A stretch of 64,000 nucleotides of DNA from Porpolomopsis calyptriformis. Lineage: Eukaryota > Basidiomycota > Agaricomycetes > Agaricales > Hygrophoraceae. Positions 33,781 through 45,319 of the stretch are shown here, piece by piece. Positions within the stretch are counted from its first letter, which is position 1; every line of letters starts with the position of its first letter. A program made the translations under genes and the position numbers. The DNA is taken from assembly GCA_951640195.1 (NCBI GenBank), contig OX621165.1:1302001-1366000 (forward strand). Reading direction: 5' to 3'. A model generated the notes under the pieces. That model saw only the letters and a program-made list of their open reading frames with translations, did not search any database and was not told the DNA's origin.

Positions 33781-35007
33781 CTATTTTTCCAGAGCAGCCA
33801 GAGGGGCGCTCGGAATAGGAGTAGGGGATTCCTGATTAGGTGGTTCAGCGACAGTAGTGGCACATCCAGAAGCCTTCTTTGAAGCAGAGGAACTAGACTT
33901 TGGACATTGCTTTGCCATATGACCTGGGGATCCACAAAACATACATAAGTTGTTATCCAAATGACGTTTTCGTTTGGCCGGAGTAAGCTTTCCATCTTTT
34001 CCGAGCTTATCGGAGAGGTCAGGACGCTTCGGAGTTGAGGTAGTCAGGGTAGATTTCATAGGAGTTTTTTTGAAAGTAGAAGGTGTCATCGGAGTTGAAG
34101 GTGGTTTAGGAGCATTCGTCGGAGGTGCCAGAGCACGACTGGAGTCACGCTTAAGCTCTCCTTTACGTTCCCAATACCTAGCATCAATCATTTGAGCTAA
34201 CTCCTTCATAGCTACCAACGTGGCTGGTTTTCCAACTTGAGACATTTAATCCTTGATTCGATCTGGAAGACCACGGTAAAAGATATGCCGCAGTGCTCCA
34301 ACATCCCATTGGACTTGAACCGCTAGCCTATTGAAGTGCACAATATATTTGGCGATCTGTTGATTATCGAACATCTTCAAAGATTCCAATTCTGCTTTGG
34401 CAGTTCCTATTGGATCCAAAGGTCCAAATTGGTCCTATAACTCGGAGCAGAACTCCGAGAAGTCTGAGAGGAACAACGGAGGGTTAGGAATAGTCTCCAA
34501 AAGGTAAGGTTCGAATAAAGATAATGCCATTCCCTTCAGAAATGACATAGCATAATTGACCTTAGCTTCATCGGAAGTAAACGCAGAAGGCCTATCCTTG
34601 AAATTCAATTGAAGTTGAACCAGGAAAGGTCAGAGTTTCATCGGATCAGAGCCGTCGAAAGGATCAGGCTCTCGGACTTTGGATTTTGTGGGTTTGGCTC
34701 CAGAAGAAGCTTGAGCGATGGTGGCAATATTTTGAAAAGCCATGATCAATCTCTCTTCAGCTGTCTCCTGTTCCAGAGCTTCCTGAGTTGGCTGGACTTG
34801 AGGTGTTTCTTCAACCGAAGTTGATGCTTGACCTTGAGTAGTCCGCGGAGTTACAGGTCATAATGGATTTTCTTGATCATGAAAAGCAGTAGGAAGCCTT
34901 TCAGATATACGCGTAGTCAGAGATACAGGACTTGTTTCGGAGTCGGTCGGAGATAATCGACTTCTAGTTGAAAATCCCGTGAAACGTTCGAGAGTGCGTT
35001 GTGTCAT
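33781..35007 (-). pseudogene. gag of element E
   Basis: It begins at ATG 35007 (MTQRTLERFTGFSTRSRLS), only 35 bases inside the 5' LTR, and ends ...LAALEK TAG at 33783-33781. The capsid-like middle includes VREPDPFDGSDPMKL and FNRLAVQVQWDVGALRH. A Lys/Pro/Thr-rich linker and the zinc knuckle CMFCGSPGHMAKQC follow. In-frame stops occur after ENPL, PMKL, FCSEL and DRIKD. The stop is preceded by five A residues (GAA AAA TAG) and protease lies in the -1 frame, but the site is not a perfect X-XXY-YYZ heptamer. Confidence 0.88.
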
Positions 35008-35029
35008 CGTGAATAAAAACCTGAGCTAG

Positions 35030-35040
35030 AGACAGAATAT
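35030..35040 (-). other. self-complementary primer-binding site of element E
   Basis: ATATTCTGTCT (element sense) lies just inside the 5' LTR and is the exact complement of AGACAGAATAT in the LTR (35119-35109, element sense), which starts 34 bases after the TATA box (35153-35147). The arrangement is as in B and H but the sequence is unrelated. Confidence 0.65.
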
Positions 35041-35042
35041 AC

Positions 35043-35299
35043 TGTTAGGTCCGAAGTTTCGGAGTTGAATTCGGAGATCGGAGATGGATAAATGACGGGA
35101 CTTAGTCAATATTCTGTCTACAGATACAGGGGAAAAAACGCAGTACTTATATACCTGCTAGATAATTATATCTGAGACATAGTGACGACAGAGGATGTCA
35201 TAAGTAGGAAACATGTGAAAAGTACAGAGTGTTCGGAGTTGTCGGAGTAATCAGAGTTCATCGGAATTCATTGGAGTTCGTCGGAACTGGGATGTAACA
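35043..35299 (-). repeat. 5' LTR of element E (257 bp)
   Basis: It is the partner of 7132-7388. The outer flanks (GAAGA before 7132, GATTC after 35299) do not match, so E has no recognisable TSD in G. Confidence 0.92.
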
Positions 35300-35868
35300 G
35301 ATTCCGAACAATGCTCTTCCCTATTGCGACGACGACAATTGTTCCATCACTGTTCCCGACCTACGAATCGTATCTAAACACTCTCTCATCTGATGAAACC
35401 CCTCACACCATAACTGTCGCAAAAGAATTGCACACTCTCCAATCGATCGTCATGTTGATCGATCATAAAGAAACGATCAAATGTATCGTCGATCCCAGAT
35501 CTCAGATAATCGCCATGTCTGAAGCTGTTTGCCATGACCTAGGACTAATCTACGACCCGACCATTCAACTCAATATGCAATCAGCCAACGGCAAAATAGA
35601 CCAGTCGTTAGGCCTTGCGAGGAATGTCCCCTGTCAAATCGGCGACATAACCCTCTACCTCCAGATCCACGTCATTCACACTCCCGCCTACGATATCCTG
35701 CTCAGAAGACCGTTCAATGTGTTAGCACAAAGCCTTGTCAAGAATTTCACTAATGAAAACCAGATGATCACTATTTGCGATCCGAATAGCAGAAGAACCG
35801 TCACGATTCTGACGGTTCCACGAGGTCTACCGAAGCACCGTTCGGATTTTCACTCATCGAGGATTTGA
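35300..35868 (+). pseudogene. protease region of element G
   Basis: Reading from 35302 onward, the frame shows ELHTLQSIVMLIDHKETIKC and the altered active site IVDPRSQIIAMSEAVC, where DPGSQ would be expected, then LGLARNVPCQIGDITLYLQ and PAYDILLRRPFNVL, typical of fungal Ty3 proteases. It ends at a TGA at 35866-35868. Gly changed to Arg at the catalytic loop would inactivate it. The zinc-knuckle part of gag that should lie before it is absent. Confidence 0.8.
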
Positions 35869-35993
35869 TTCCTGATCAAGGAGAGATCGCAATAATTCTA
35901 GATTACAACCACGCTATGTCTATGCTATCTATCAATTCCTGTGCGCCTCTATGCGCAACAAATAAAGTTTCAACAGTTTCTCATGCTTATTTA

Positions 35994-36250
35994 TGTTAAA
36001 TCCCAGTTCCGATGAACTCCGATGAATTCCGATGAACTCCGATTACTCCGACAACTCCGAACACTCCGTACTTTTCACATGTTTCCTACTTATGATGTCC
36101 TCTGTTGTCACTATGTCTCAGATATAATTATCTAGCAGGTATATAAGTACTGCATTTTTTCCCCTGTATCTGTAGACAGAATATTGACTAAGTCCCGTCA
36201 TTTATCCATCTCCGATCTCCGAATTCAACTCTGAAACTTCAGACCTAACA
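35994..36250 (+). repeat. solo LTR of the E family (257 bp) inside element G
   Basis: It begins TGTTAAATCCCAG and ends GACCTAACA, with TSD ATTTA on both sides (35989-35993 and 36251-36255). The orientation is opposite to element E. No internal sequence remains. Confidence 0.95.
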
Positions 36251-39200
36251 ATTTATCCACTTGTGACCTCCCCGACCTTATCTCTAAATCTCAATCGACT
36301 AGCAATCGACCTTCCGATTCTGACCGTCTCGATCGATCGATGGAAATTGCAACCTTCCTCGCATTGAAAAAGAAATACAAACCTGTATCAAAGAAAGTTT
36401 GCTCCATAGTAGCTGAACTCCCCGACAAGTTCCGAATCATTTGGAAAATCCTTGGCGATCCACTCGCGGATATGCCAACACTCGACCTGAACCCCCTGAC
36501 ATTTACTCTAACCGAAAGATATACGATCGAATGAATGGAGCTTTTTGATAAAGCTCACCCCAGAGATTTCCTTTGGCCTCAGGAAAGGGCCCTGCTTCAC
36601 AATTTCATGAGAAAGCAAGATCTTGCTTTTGCCTGGAACAACTCCAAATGAGGATGCTTCAGATCTGACTTTTTCCCTCCCATCAACCTTCCGGTCGTAC
36701 CACATATGCCCTGGGTACAAAAGAATATTCCGATTCCCCCAGGTATCTATCATGAAGTATGTAAAGTTATCCAGCGAAAAATCGACGCTGGTGTCTACAA
36801 ACCCTTGAACTCCTCCTACTGATTGTGATGGTTCACTGTTCTAAAGAAAGGAGGAAAAGAACTTAGAATCGTTCATAGTCTCGAACCACTCAATCAAGTC
36901 ATGATTCGACATTCGGGAGTGACGCCAATCCCTGAACACTTGGCTGAACAGTTCAGTGGTTGATCCTGCAGCGCTATGTTCAATCTTTATGTCAGATATG
37001 ATGAATGAGTAATTGCGCCCTCGTCCCACGATCTAACCATGTTCCAAACACCCTATGGGGCTCATCGACTGGTTACCCTACCCATGGGATGGATGAATTC
37101 TGTACCAGTTTTTCACGATGACATCACCTATATCCTCCAACCGGAGATTCCTGAGTTTACAATCCCCTATATCAATGATATCCCTGTGAAGGGTCCCACG
37201 ACTGGATACCTATTACCTGATGGATCCTGCGAAACGATTCCAGAGAACGACGGAATTTGACGATTCATATGGGAACACTTCAGGAATCTCAATCGGATAG
37301 TCCAGCGAATGAAATATTGCAGTGGAACCATGTCAGGCTATAAATTGTTCTTGTGCGCAGAAGAAACCACCATTCTGGGACATCGATGTACTCACTTAGG
37401 ACGACTACCCGATGAATCGCGTGTCTCAGTGATCCAAAACTGGGGCCCTTGTAAAGACCTCTCTGAAGTTCGAGCCTTTCTTGGCACTATTGGCATCATC
37501 CGGATTTTCATTCGCAACTTTGCGCATCGAGCAAACCACCTAGTCAAGCTCACTAGGAAGGATATGCCCTTCGAATTTGGTCCCGATCAACTCGCCGCTC
37601 AAGAGGACCTAAAACAAGCTCTTCTAGAATCGCCCGCTCTACAAGTCCTCAATTATACTTCTGACGCTCCTGTCATACTCACCGTTGACACCTCCTATAT
37701 CGCTGTTAGCTTTCACTTGTGCCAATGCGATCCTGACGACCCGAAGAAATGGTACTATAATCGATTCGGTTTGATCATGCTGAACGATTGAGAAAGAAGG
37801 TTCTCTCAACCAAAACTCGAAATCTACGGTCTCTATCGAGCCTTGCGATCGCTCTGACTCTACCTCATCGGTGTTCGGAACCTTATTATAGAAGTCGACG
37901 CTCAATATATCAAAGGAATGCTAGCGAACCCAGACATCGCGCCTCAAGCTAGTATTAACAGATGGATCGTAGCGATCCTAACATTCCATTTTACCTTGGT
38001 ACACGTCGCTGGTTCGAACCATGGTCCCAACGGTCTCTCTTGATGCCCCCGACAGCCCGATGACCAAGACGACGAAGAGCCAACCGATAAAGACTTCGAC
38101 GATTGGATCGATCGCGTCCACAGACTAATGCACCATATCAATGATTCACCCGCGCCCCGAACGAAATCTGTCCGAATGCCCACCTCAGTTTACTCGCAGA
38201 GTAAACATTTCAGTGAGGAGGAGGAGGATCCTAACCACCCATGGGCCGATTCCTACAACATCGTTCTGCGATTGGAAGCAGCTCAGCAAGACGATCAATG
38301 ACTTCTCCTTGTTCGAAAATAGCTCTCAGATCTCGAACGACTGAGCAACATGTCTGACAACGACTACGCGAGTTTTATACGATACTGCGAAGAGTTCTTT
38401 ATCAACAACCATTGACTATGGCGAAAGGATAGACAAGGTGCTCACAAATTAGTCATCGATCTGGATCGCCGATTAGCGATCATGACGGAACTTCACGATC
38501 GAACAGGTTACAAGGCTATTTTCACTACCCGATCAATCGTTTCTGAACGTTTCTGGTGGCCTCATATGGCCCCCAACATAGTCTGGTTCGTTCGGACGTG
38601 TCATACCTGTCAGGTTCGCCAAACCACGCAAGCCCTTGTCCCTCCGACCGTCTCCATGCCAGCTCCCCTTTTCACTAAAATCTACGTCGACACTATGCAC
38701 ATGCCCCAATCCAGTCCATTCCAATATATAGTCCAAGGGCGATGCTCCCTCACCCACTATCCCGAATTTCGAATGCTTCATTCGGAAACAGCGAAATCGA
38801 TTGGCGAATGGATCTTTGAGGATATAATCTGTCGCTGGGGCTCTCTTCGAGAAATCATCATGGACAACAGAACAGCTTTCTTAGGAGCCGTAGATCACCT
38901 CGCAAAGCGCTATCGGATCAACCACATTCGCATCAGCGGATACAACTCTCGCGTGAACGGAATAGTTGAATGATCTCACTTTGACGTACAACAATCGCTA
39001 TTCAAAGCTGTCAATGGCGATCAGAAACAATGGTCGATCGGAGCCTACTCCATATTTTGGGCTGACCGCGTCACTACTCAAAAGTGATTGGGATGCTCAC
39101 CCTACTTCGCTGTCACTAGATCTCAGCCATTGCTTCCTCTAGACATTTCCAAAGCGACATATCTCCTTCCCGCTCTGGATTCGGTTCTCTCGACGACTAA

Positions 39201-39651
39201 TCTAATTTCACAATGCGCGATCGCTCTACAGAAACGAGACACTGACTTAGAGCAACTTCGATTGAAGGTTCTCACCACTCATCTACGATCCGCCGTTCGA
39301 TTTGAGAAGAGACACGAGAAAACCATTCGCGACTACGACTTCAAAACTGGCGATCTCATACTCATTCGGAACACGAAAATCGAGAAGTCTCTCAATCGGA
39401 AGATGCATCCTCAATACCTAGGACCCCTGGTCGTAATATCTCAAAACCTAGGGAAAGCTTATATTGTCGCAGAGCTTGACGGATCTGTCTTACATCGCCC
39501 AATCGCTGCATTTAGAGTCATCCCGTACTTCACTCGAAGGTCGATCGCAATTCCCAAACGATTCCTCGACATATCGACTTCACGACTTAGAGAGATGGAA
39601 TGTTCGCTAGCTAGCGAACCACTCGATAGCGTTGCAATTGAGGACTTGTAA
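36251..39651 (+). pseudogene. pol of element G: reverse transcriptase, RNase H, integrase
   Basis: The frame is riddled with stops but collinear. Reverse transcriptase shows WFTVLKKGGKELRIVHSLEP, TPYGAHRLVTLPMGW and IPYINDIPVKGP (YIND instead of YIDD). The linker shows KYCSGTMSGYKLF and RAFLGTIGIIRIFI, and RNase H VILTVDTSYIAV. Integrase shows an HHCC region ending CHTCQ, KIYVDTMHM, EIIMDNRTAFLGA and ISGYNSRVNGIVE. The C-terminus (LIRNTKIEKSLNRKM, YLGPLVVI) has no chromodomain. More than a dozen TGA codons stand mostly where Arg is expected; one run reads TAC TGA TTG TGA where Tyr-Arg-Ser-Arg is usual, i.e. three CpG-to-TpG changes in a row. It is an old, dead copy of a non-chromoviral Ty3 lineage. 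Confidence 0.9.
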
Positions 39652-39782
39652 CCTGCCATAATGCATCGCTACGCACTTCTTTTTCATTTCAAATCTTTCT
39701 TTCATTTTTTTTAGAATCAAAAAATACAATTTTAAAGGAGAAGACTAGAGGCTACAAAAATTATACAAAAACAAAGTAAAAT

Positions 39783-41363
39783 CTACAACTGGTCCAAGAC
39801 CATCTCCTCTTCCCTCTCTTCTAAACCCCTTAATATCTCTTCGAGAATGACGATCCGCACTTTTACGCATGCTTTCTCCTCTGCGATTACTGCCAAAACC
39901 TCCCGCGACTTGTCTTCATCGACAGCCGCCGTCTTCGCCTTCGCCTTCCCTTTCCAACCTGCAATCAGCTGCGCTGTTTCCTTCGAGCCTTCGCCCACCG
40001 TCTCCTCCTTGAAAGGCGGCATCTCGTCGATATAGACAACTGGACCTGAAAAAAGAATTAGTTAGAAAGAATAAAAGACAACGATAGAAAAAGAGACACT
40101 TACGAGAGACGGCCCTTGCCGACTTTCGAACTCCCTTTGACTCTTCCGCCATCGCCGACTTGTTCGCGCCCTTCGACTCCCCCTTGGGCCGCAGTTTGTA
40201 CTTCTTCCCCAGCCGATTCTCCCCCTTCCAATAACACCCATGCTTATCTGTTATGCACTTGGCGCACAATGGATCGGTGGGGCCGATTTTGCATTCCGCG
40301 CTGACCTTTTTGCAGAAATCGCACTACGAAATAAAAGAGTCCATTAGTAAAAACAAAAATAAAAGAAAAGAAAGAGACTTACTTTGCCCTCAACCAGGCA
40401 CAAAGCCTCTTCTACCGCCTTTTGCTTGTAGTACTCCCGCGTCGTCATCACCAGAAGGGAGCATCCCTTCTCTGCCATCCTCTCCTGATACACTGCCTTG
40501 GACCTCTCGATCTCGTCTTCTGCAGTCAGCGATTGCGCTGCTGCCGCTGACTCGTCTTTGCTGTCCAGGAGCTGGTGCCCATCCTCCGTCGTCTCCATCG
40601 TCACCCCTGTCGTGTCTGCCGTGTCTGCCGACACCTCCGCCGCCTTCATTTCGCCTTCACCCACTGCCTTTTCCGTCTCTCAACGGAACTCCTCCTTGTC
40701 GATCTTCCTGTCCATAAGCCACTGGAGGAGCCTCTCGTAGGCTTCCTCCACCTGCTTCCGGCCCTCCGCGTCCTGTTCCTCCTGTTCTCGTTCTTCTCAC
40801 TCCTCTCGCTCCTGCTTCTCTCGCACCTCCCATTCCGCCCTCTCAACCCGCTCGCGCTCCTCTCGTTCCTCTCATTCCTCACGCTCTGCTCGCTCTCGCT
40901 CCTTGCGCTCGACCCTCTCTCGTTCCTCCCGCGCAGACATCTCCGCCCTCTCCTTCGCCTTGTGTTCCTCTTCTGCCCTTCGTTCCTGCTCGACCCTCTC
41001 TACCTCCGCTTTCTCCTCCGCCTCGCGACGTACCACCTCTGCCAACCTTGGCATCAGCAGCTCCCCCGCCCATTCCAACCACTCTTGCTCTTCGAAAGTG
41101 TCGAAGGTCTCGCGGGCCTCCTTTTGCCACGCGATGACCTTGTCGTCCATCGATGTTTGCTTCAGGGCCTTCACGACCCAATTATATGCGATCTAAAAGA
41201 TGGATTAGCGAAGAAAAACGATTAAAAACATGAGACTTACTAGTAGCTTGCAGAATTGCTGCCCCCAGACTTTATAGTCTTTGGGCTTGGCAACTCCATC
41301 TGGAAGTGACCTCATTTGGTCGCAAATCTTCTGTTTCGCAATATTTATGACATTCTTCGACAT
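39783..41363 (-). pseudogene. opposite-strand gene of element G: coiled coil with Zn2Cys6-spaced cluster
   Basis: Four exons with matching phases: 41363-41241, 41192-40383, 40323-40104 and 40045-39783 (471 codons). The introns are GTAAGT-type with TAG/CAG acceptors. It begins MSKNVINIAKQKICDQM. Exon 2 is a long Glu/Arg/Ala coiled coil. Exon 3 opens with C-x2-C-x6-C-x8-C-x2-C-x6-C followed by YW, exactly the spacing of a fungal Zn2Cys6 cluster. A Lys-rich stretch follows (GKKYKLRPKGESKGANKS), and exon 4 ends in an acidic helix (EEILRGLEEREEEMVLDQL). Three in-frame TGA codons in exon 2 stand in Arg positions of the repeat. It lies between pol and the 3' LTR on the other strand, as in element E. 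A regulatory DNA-binding role is inferred only from the cluster. Confidence 0.75.
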
Positions 41364-41530
41364 CTTGAATGACTTGACACAGTTTTCTTGGTGTTGTGGT
41401 ACGCGATGTGGAAGACAGTCGTGTCTAAAGATGAATGTGACACACTAGTCACACTTATAAATGCGCCTCGGCAATTACTGGCAAATCACGTGATTGACTG
41501 AGGACAGTCAACATTTCAGTGAGGAGGAGA

Positions 41531-42107
41531 TAATACGATCCCTCCATCCCCTGAGCACCGTATATTCAACTATACGAATACTAGACGCCTATCAAGTCCT
41601 TCGAACACAAACTCGAACCCTCCGAACACTCCCAATAGCTCCCGAACATCCCGAATGACTTCGAGAATCATTGAATGCTCCAAACGCGATTGAAGCTTTC
41701 CGAACGCGAATGAAAGTTTGTATATCAAAGGGAAGACACTATTCAAAGGCATCAATTCTCTTCTATTTCTCCCTTTTCATTCGATTCCTTCATTCCCATT
41801 CACTACTTTCCCCTTAGATCATTAGAGAGGCTCCCCTTTTATCATATACACTCAAAGGGATCCCTATACTAGAAGATATATATACTGTATGTTGTAGCTA
41901 GTGATCCAACAAGTTAGATATTCTAAGACTTCCTCTCGATTTCCTCTTTCGACTTTCTGATCCTTCCGATTCCCTGATCGATCATGTTCGCGAATGATTG
42001 AAGACTCCCTTTCGACGATTATCGATCATAGGCTGTGTCGAGACTCTTTATAGTCATCCTCGCACCTTGTTCTGTGTTCAGTTCTCATACACGAAGCAGA
42101 TGTATCA
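41531..42107 (+). repeat. 3' LTR of element G (577 bp)
   Basis: It follows the purine tract GTGAGGAGGAGA. It starts TAATACGATCCC (the terminal TG is mutated to TA) and ends GATGTATCA. Beyond it, H pol resumes at 42108. Confidence 0.9.
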
Positions 42108-43719
42108 TTGTCAAGAGGGATTTGATGTTGTTGAAGGCTTCTTGTCTTCGAGGAGTCCATTCCCACACAGTTCCATTGTGCAAGAGTTCGTAGAGAGGGG
42201 TAGTGACCTTGGAGAAACCTTTGATATATCTTTGCCAAAAGTTCGCACTGCCCAAGAAGGATTGGAGTTGTTTCACCGTTTCTGGAACAGGCTAGGACAT
42301 GATTGCATTGACCTTCTTTGGATTGGTGGTGATTCATCCCTTAGATAGGACGACTCCAAGATAAATAACTTCTTCCTTCTCGAACTGGCACTTGATGGGT
42401 TTACATGAGAGCCCGTGTTTCTTCATGATATCTAGGGTTTTGAAGGTCCAGTATCGCAGTTCTTGTAAATCATCTCCACAAACAAGCACATCGTCAATAT
42501 AGATAAAAATGTTTCCAGAATCCAGGACTTCTTTGAATCTTGTGTCGATCATCCGTTGAAAGGTGGCTGGGGAGTTTCGCAAACCAAAGAACATAACAGT
42601 GGGTTTGAAGGCATCTACTTCAGTGATGAAAGTGGCTTTCCATTTGTCGCCTTCCTTGATCCTGACATTGTTGAATCCCCATCGGATATCCATGACCATG
42701 AATAAGGATGCAGTTAGGAGTTTCAGTTGTTGGAGTATTTGGTGAAGAAGGGGGAGGGGATAATGGTTAGGAACTGTGTGTTCATTAAGGTAGCGATAAT
42801 CTTCGATAGGACGTAAGCCAGCACTTTTACCTTTGGCGTTCACTTCTTCGGCTTTCTTCCCAAAGAAGAACGGAGAAACTTGTTTCGACTTGGAGGTTCG
42901 TATTCATCCAGTGGACAGGTTTTTATCGATGAATTTGTATAAATGATCCATCTCAAGAGGGGACATTGCGTATTTCGCACCTTTGACTGGTTTGAAGGTT
43001 TCGTCCAGTTCTATGGCATGGTCGAATTCCGAATGCGGTGGAAGGCAGTCGAAGGATTCTTTGGCAAAGATGCGAGAATAGTCTTTCCAGTATACCTCCG
43101 GTACAAACTTTCACATATCTTCTTCCACCGTGCTGGCTCGGGATTCATCTGACCTTGATACACGTCGATTCATGGCCAGCGTGACTGATTCCATTCCCAG
43201 TAACTCTGCATCACTGACTATCCATCAATGGAAAATCTCTTTGCTATCTAGAGCCAGTGTTGCCTCTTTCCAATCGATGTTGGGATTGTGCTTTTTGAGC
43301 CATGGGAAGCTGAGGATAATATCCGTCTTAGATCCGAGATTGGTCACTTCCAATCAGATCCATTCATTGTGTCCTCCAGGAGCCTCTAACCAAATATCAA
43401 TATTATTCTCAATGGGTCCACCTCAGTTTTCAGATCCATTGGCATTCTGTATGGGGATTGGGGTTTCCAATCGTGTTAGAGTAAAATTGTGGCGAGTTGC
43501 GAAGGATTCGTCCACAAAATTTCCAGAGGCTCCACTATCAACCAGAGCAGTGGCCGGAACACGTCGACCAGTGTCGGTGGCTTCAATCCAAACATCCAAA
43601 ATGAGTCTGAGATTGCCTTCTTCAAGAGTACCAAGAATTCAAAATAGATTGCATGGGGTGATGATACATTCTTGAGTAGATACATCCATAACGGCAGGCG
43701 AAACGTTCAGACTCCTTAA
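42108..43719 (-). pseudogene. pol of element H, 5' part: protease and reverse transcriptase
   Basis: It is read in the -1 frame from the slippery site at 43725-43719. Protease: TALVDSGASGNFVDESF. Reverse transcriptase: LRPIEDYRYLNEHTVPNHYP, VMDIRWGFNNVRIKEGD, MFFGLRNSPATFQRMI and the catalytic IFIYIDDVLVCG, then QLQSFLGSANFWQRYIKGF. It runs to NNIKSLLT, where G is inserted, and continues at 5617. Several stops interrupt the protease-RT linker (for example in GSEN-stop-GGP and LSKG-stop-ITT). Confidence 0.93.
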
Positions 43720-45233
43720 AAACCCTGTTCTTTCAGTTCCTTGACGAGCTGAGCTTTTCTCTCTTTCAGCCAGCGATCGATCCCGCAGTTGTCCACCACT
43801 CAAGTAGTTTCCTCCATAGTAGCTGGGGAAACCACCTCATCGACTCATTCCGTCTCGATACCTTGTATGTTTCGTCCTCGACCTTGCCCTGTGTTTGGTC
43901 TTCCTCGTCGTCCAGCAGGGGCACTACTCGATGGACGCGCTGATGAAGAAGAGGCGAGAGGGGTATTTGGACACTTGTTCACCCAATGACCTGGTTCTCC
44001 GCAGCAATAGCAGTTGCCTTGCGGAACGCGTGATATTAATGAAGAGGAAGTTGTCTCCTGTTTGACAGGAGCAGAGGAGGGAGTTCGGGTTGCCAGTCGA
44101 GCCACAGTTTCCCTGGGAGTGTAGTAGTTACTCCGGGGAGCGGCACAATGCTCAAGTGCAAGTTCGAGACATTGTCAGTCAAAGGTGGAAGCTTTTCACT
44201 TCCATGCATTAAGGGTGGCTGGGATAGGATTGAGGGCATAGATCTTTTCGAGGATCCCGGGATTGAGGCTGTTTTGGTAGAAAACTTTGAGTGCGTTGTC
44301 GTTGAAACCAGTTTCATCCACGAGAGCTCCAAATTGTACATTATAATTGTCCACAGTGGAAAGTCCTTGAGTTACCTTTTGTATCTTGACCTGCGCTGTT
44401 GCCTTAGCATCCACATCTCCAAAGCAGTCCTTGATTTCTTCCATAAAATCCTCGTAATCGGCTCTGATCCACTGGTTGCGATTGAAATCCTGGGTCTGCT
44501 GTCGTGCCCATGATTGGGCAACACTGATCTTCATAAACGACAAGACATAGGTAATCTTCTGTCTGTTGGACCACAGGCTGTCGTCAAGGACTAGATGACA
44601 AGCCTGGATGAAGTTCAGGCATTTGGCTGCAGATTCGTCGTATTCATTGGGTTTCGCAATCTTGATGGGGGAAGGAGCAGGTTGTTGAGGCAAAGGAAGT
44701 TGTTGGGATGGTTGAGGAGGTTGGGGAGGTTGAGGCTGTTGTTGTTGTTGAAGCTGGGTGATCAGCTGAGTTTGTTGAGCAATGGTCTGCTTGAGTTGGT
44801 GAACTGTGGCCATTAAGGTTATGATATCAATGGCAGGGGGATTGGTGGGGGCATTGGTGGATGTTCCTGACATGTTGGTGGATGTCGTAGGTAATGGGGT
44901 TGTTGGAGCTGTTAGTGTTGGTGTTGATATCGCCGAAGAAAGCTGGGAGTAAAGGGAACCATATTGTCCTGGTGGGGTAGCAGTTCGTTGATGAACTGGT
45001 CTTGTTGCTGGAGCTGAAGATGAAGAGAAGGGTCCTCTTGTTCTTGATCGAGTTTGTGGTCCTAGGGGAGCAGGAGTGGGGGTAGGAGTAGGAGCAGCTA
45101 GTGTTTCTTCAAGATCAGAGGAAAAGGAAGGTTCTTGACCTCGAATAGTAGCTGAAAAGGTCGATCTTGAAAGAGGGTCTTCATATTGTTCAGCGTCTGA
45201 GTTATCAGTGGAAGCCAGGATGGAAATGGACAA
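43716..45233 (-). pseudogene. gag of element H
   Basis: It is open from at least 45233 and ends TAA at 43718-43716. The N-terminal part is Ser/Thr/Pro rich, a Gln run (QTQLITQLQQQQQPQP) follows, then a capsid-like region (PSPIKIAKPNEYDESAAKCL, VDNYNVQFGALVDETGF) and a zinc knuckle CYCCGEPGHWVNKC with a basic tail (GRRGRPNTGQGRGRN). TGA or TAG codons occur after NAWK, in TFD-stop-QCLE, after IETE and after EETT. No ATG is found at the expected start and an in-frame TGA lies just upstream, so the initiation codon may be lost. Confidence 0.88.
43719..43725 (-). other. -1 frameshift heptamer GGGTTTT at the H gag stop
   Basis: Gag reads CAG GGT TTT TAA, with pol open in the -1 frame. It is the same heptamer as in B and C although the families differ in LTR, ORF3 and most of gag. 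Confidence 0.72.
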
Positions 45234-45319
45234 GGGTAAGAGATGTGATGTTGATGATCACAGTGATGAAGGGTGTTTGGATAAGCAAGTGGGAGAGAAC
45301 CAGAAGGAAGTCTGATTCT

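Noticed and set aside
33781..33790. E gag stop as a canonical -1 slippery site
   Set aside because: Protease is in the -1 frame, but the sequence CTG GAA AAA TAG does not satisfy X-XXY-YYZ; recorded only as a run of A residues before the stop.
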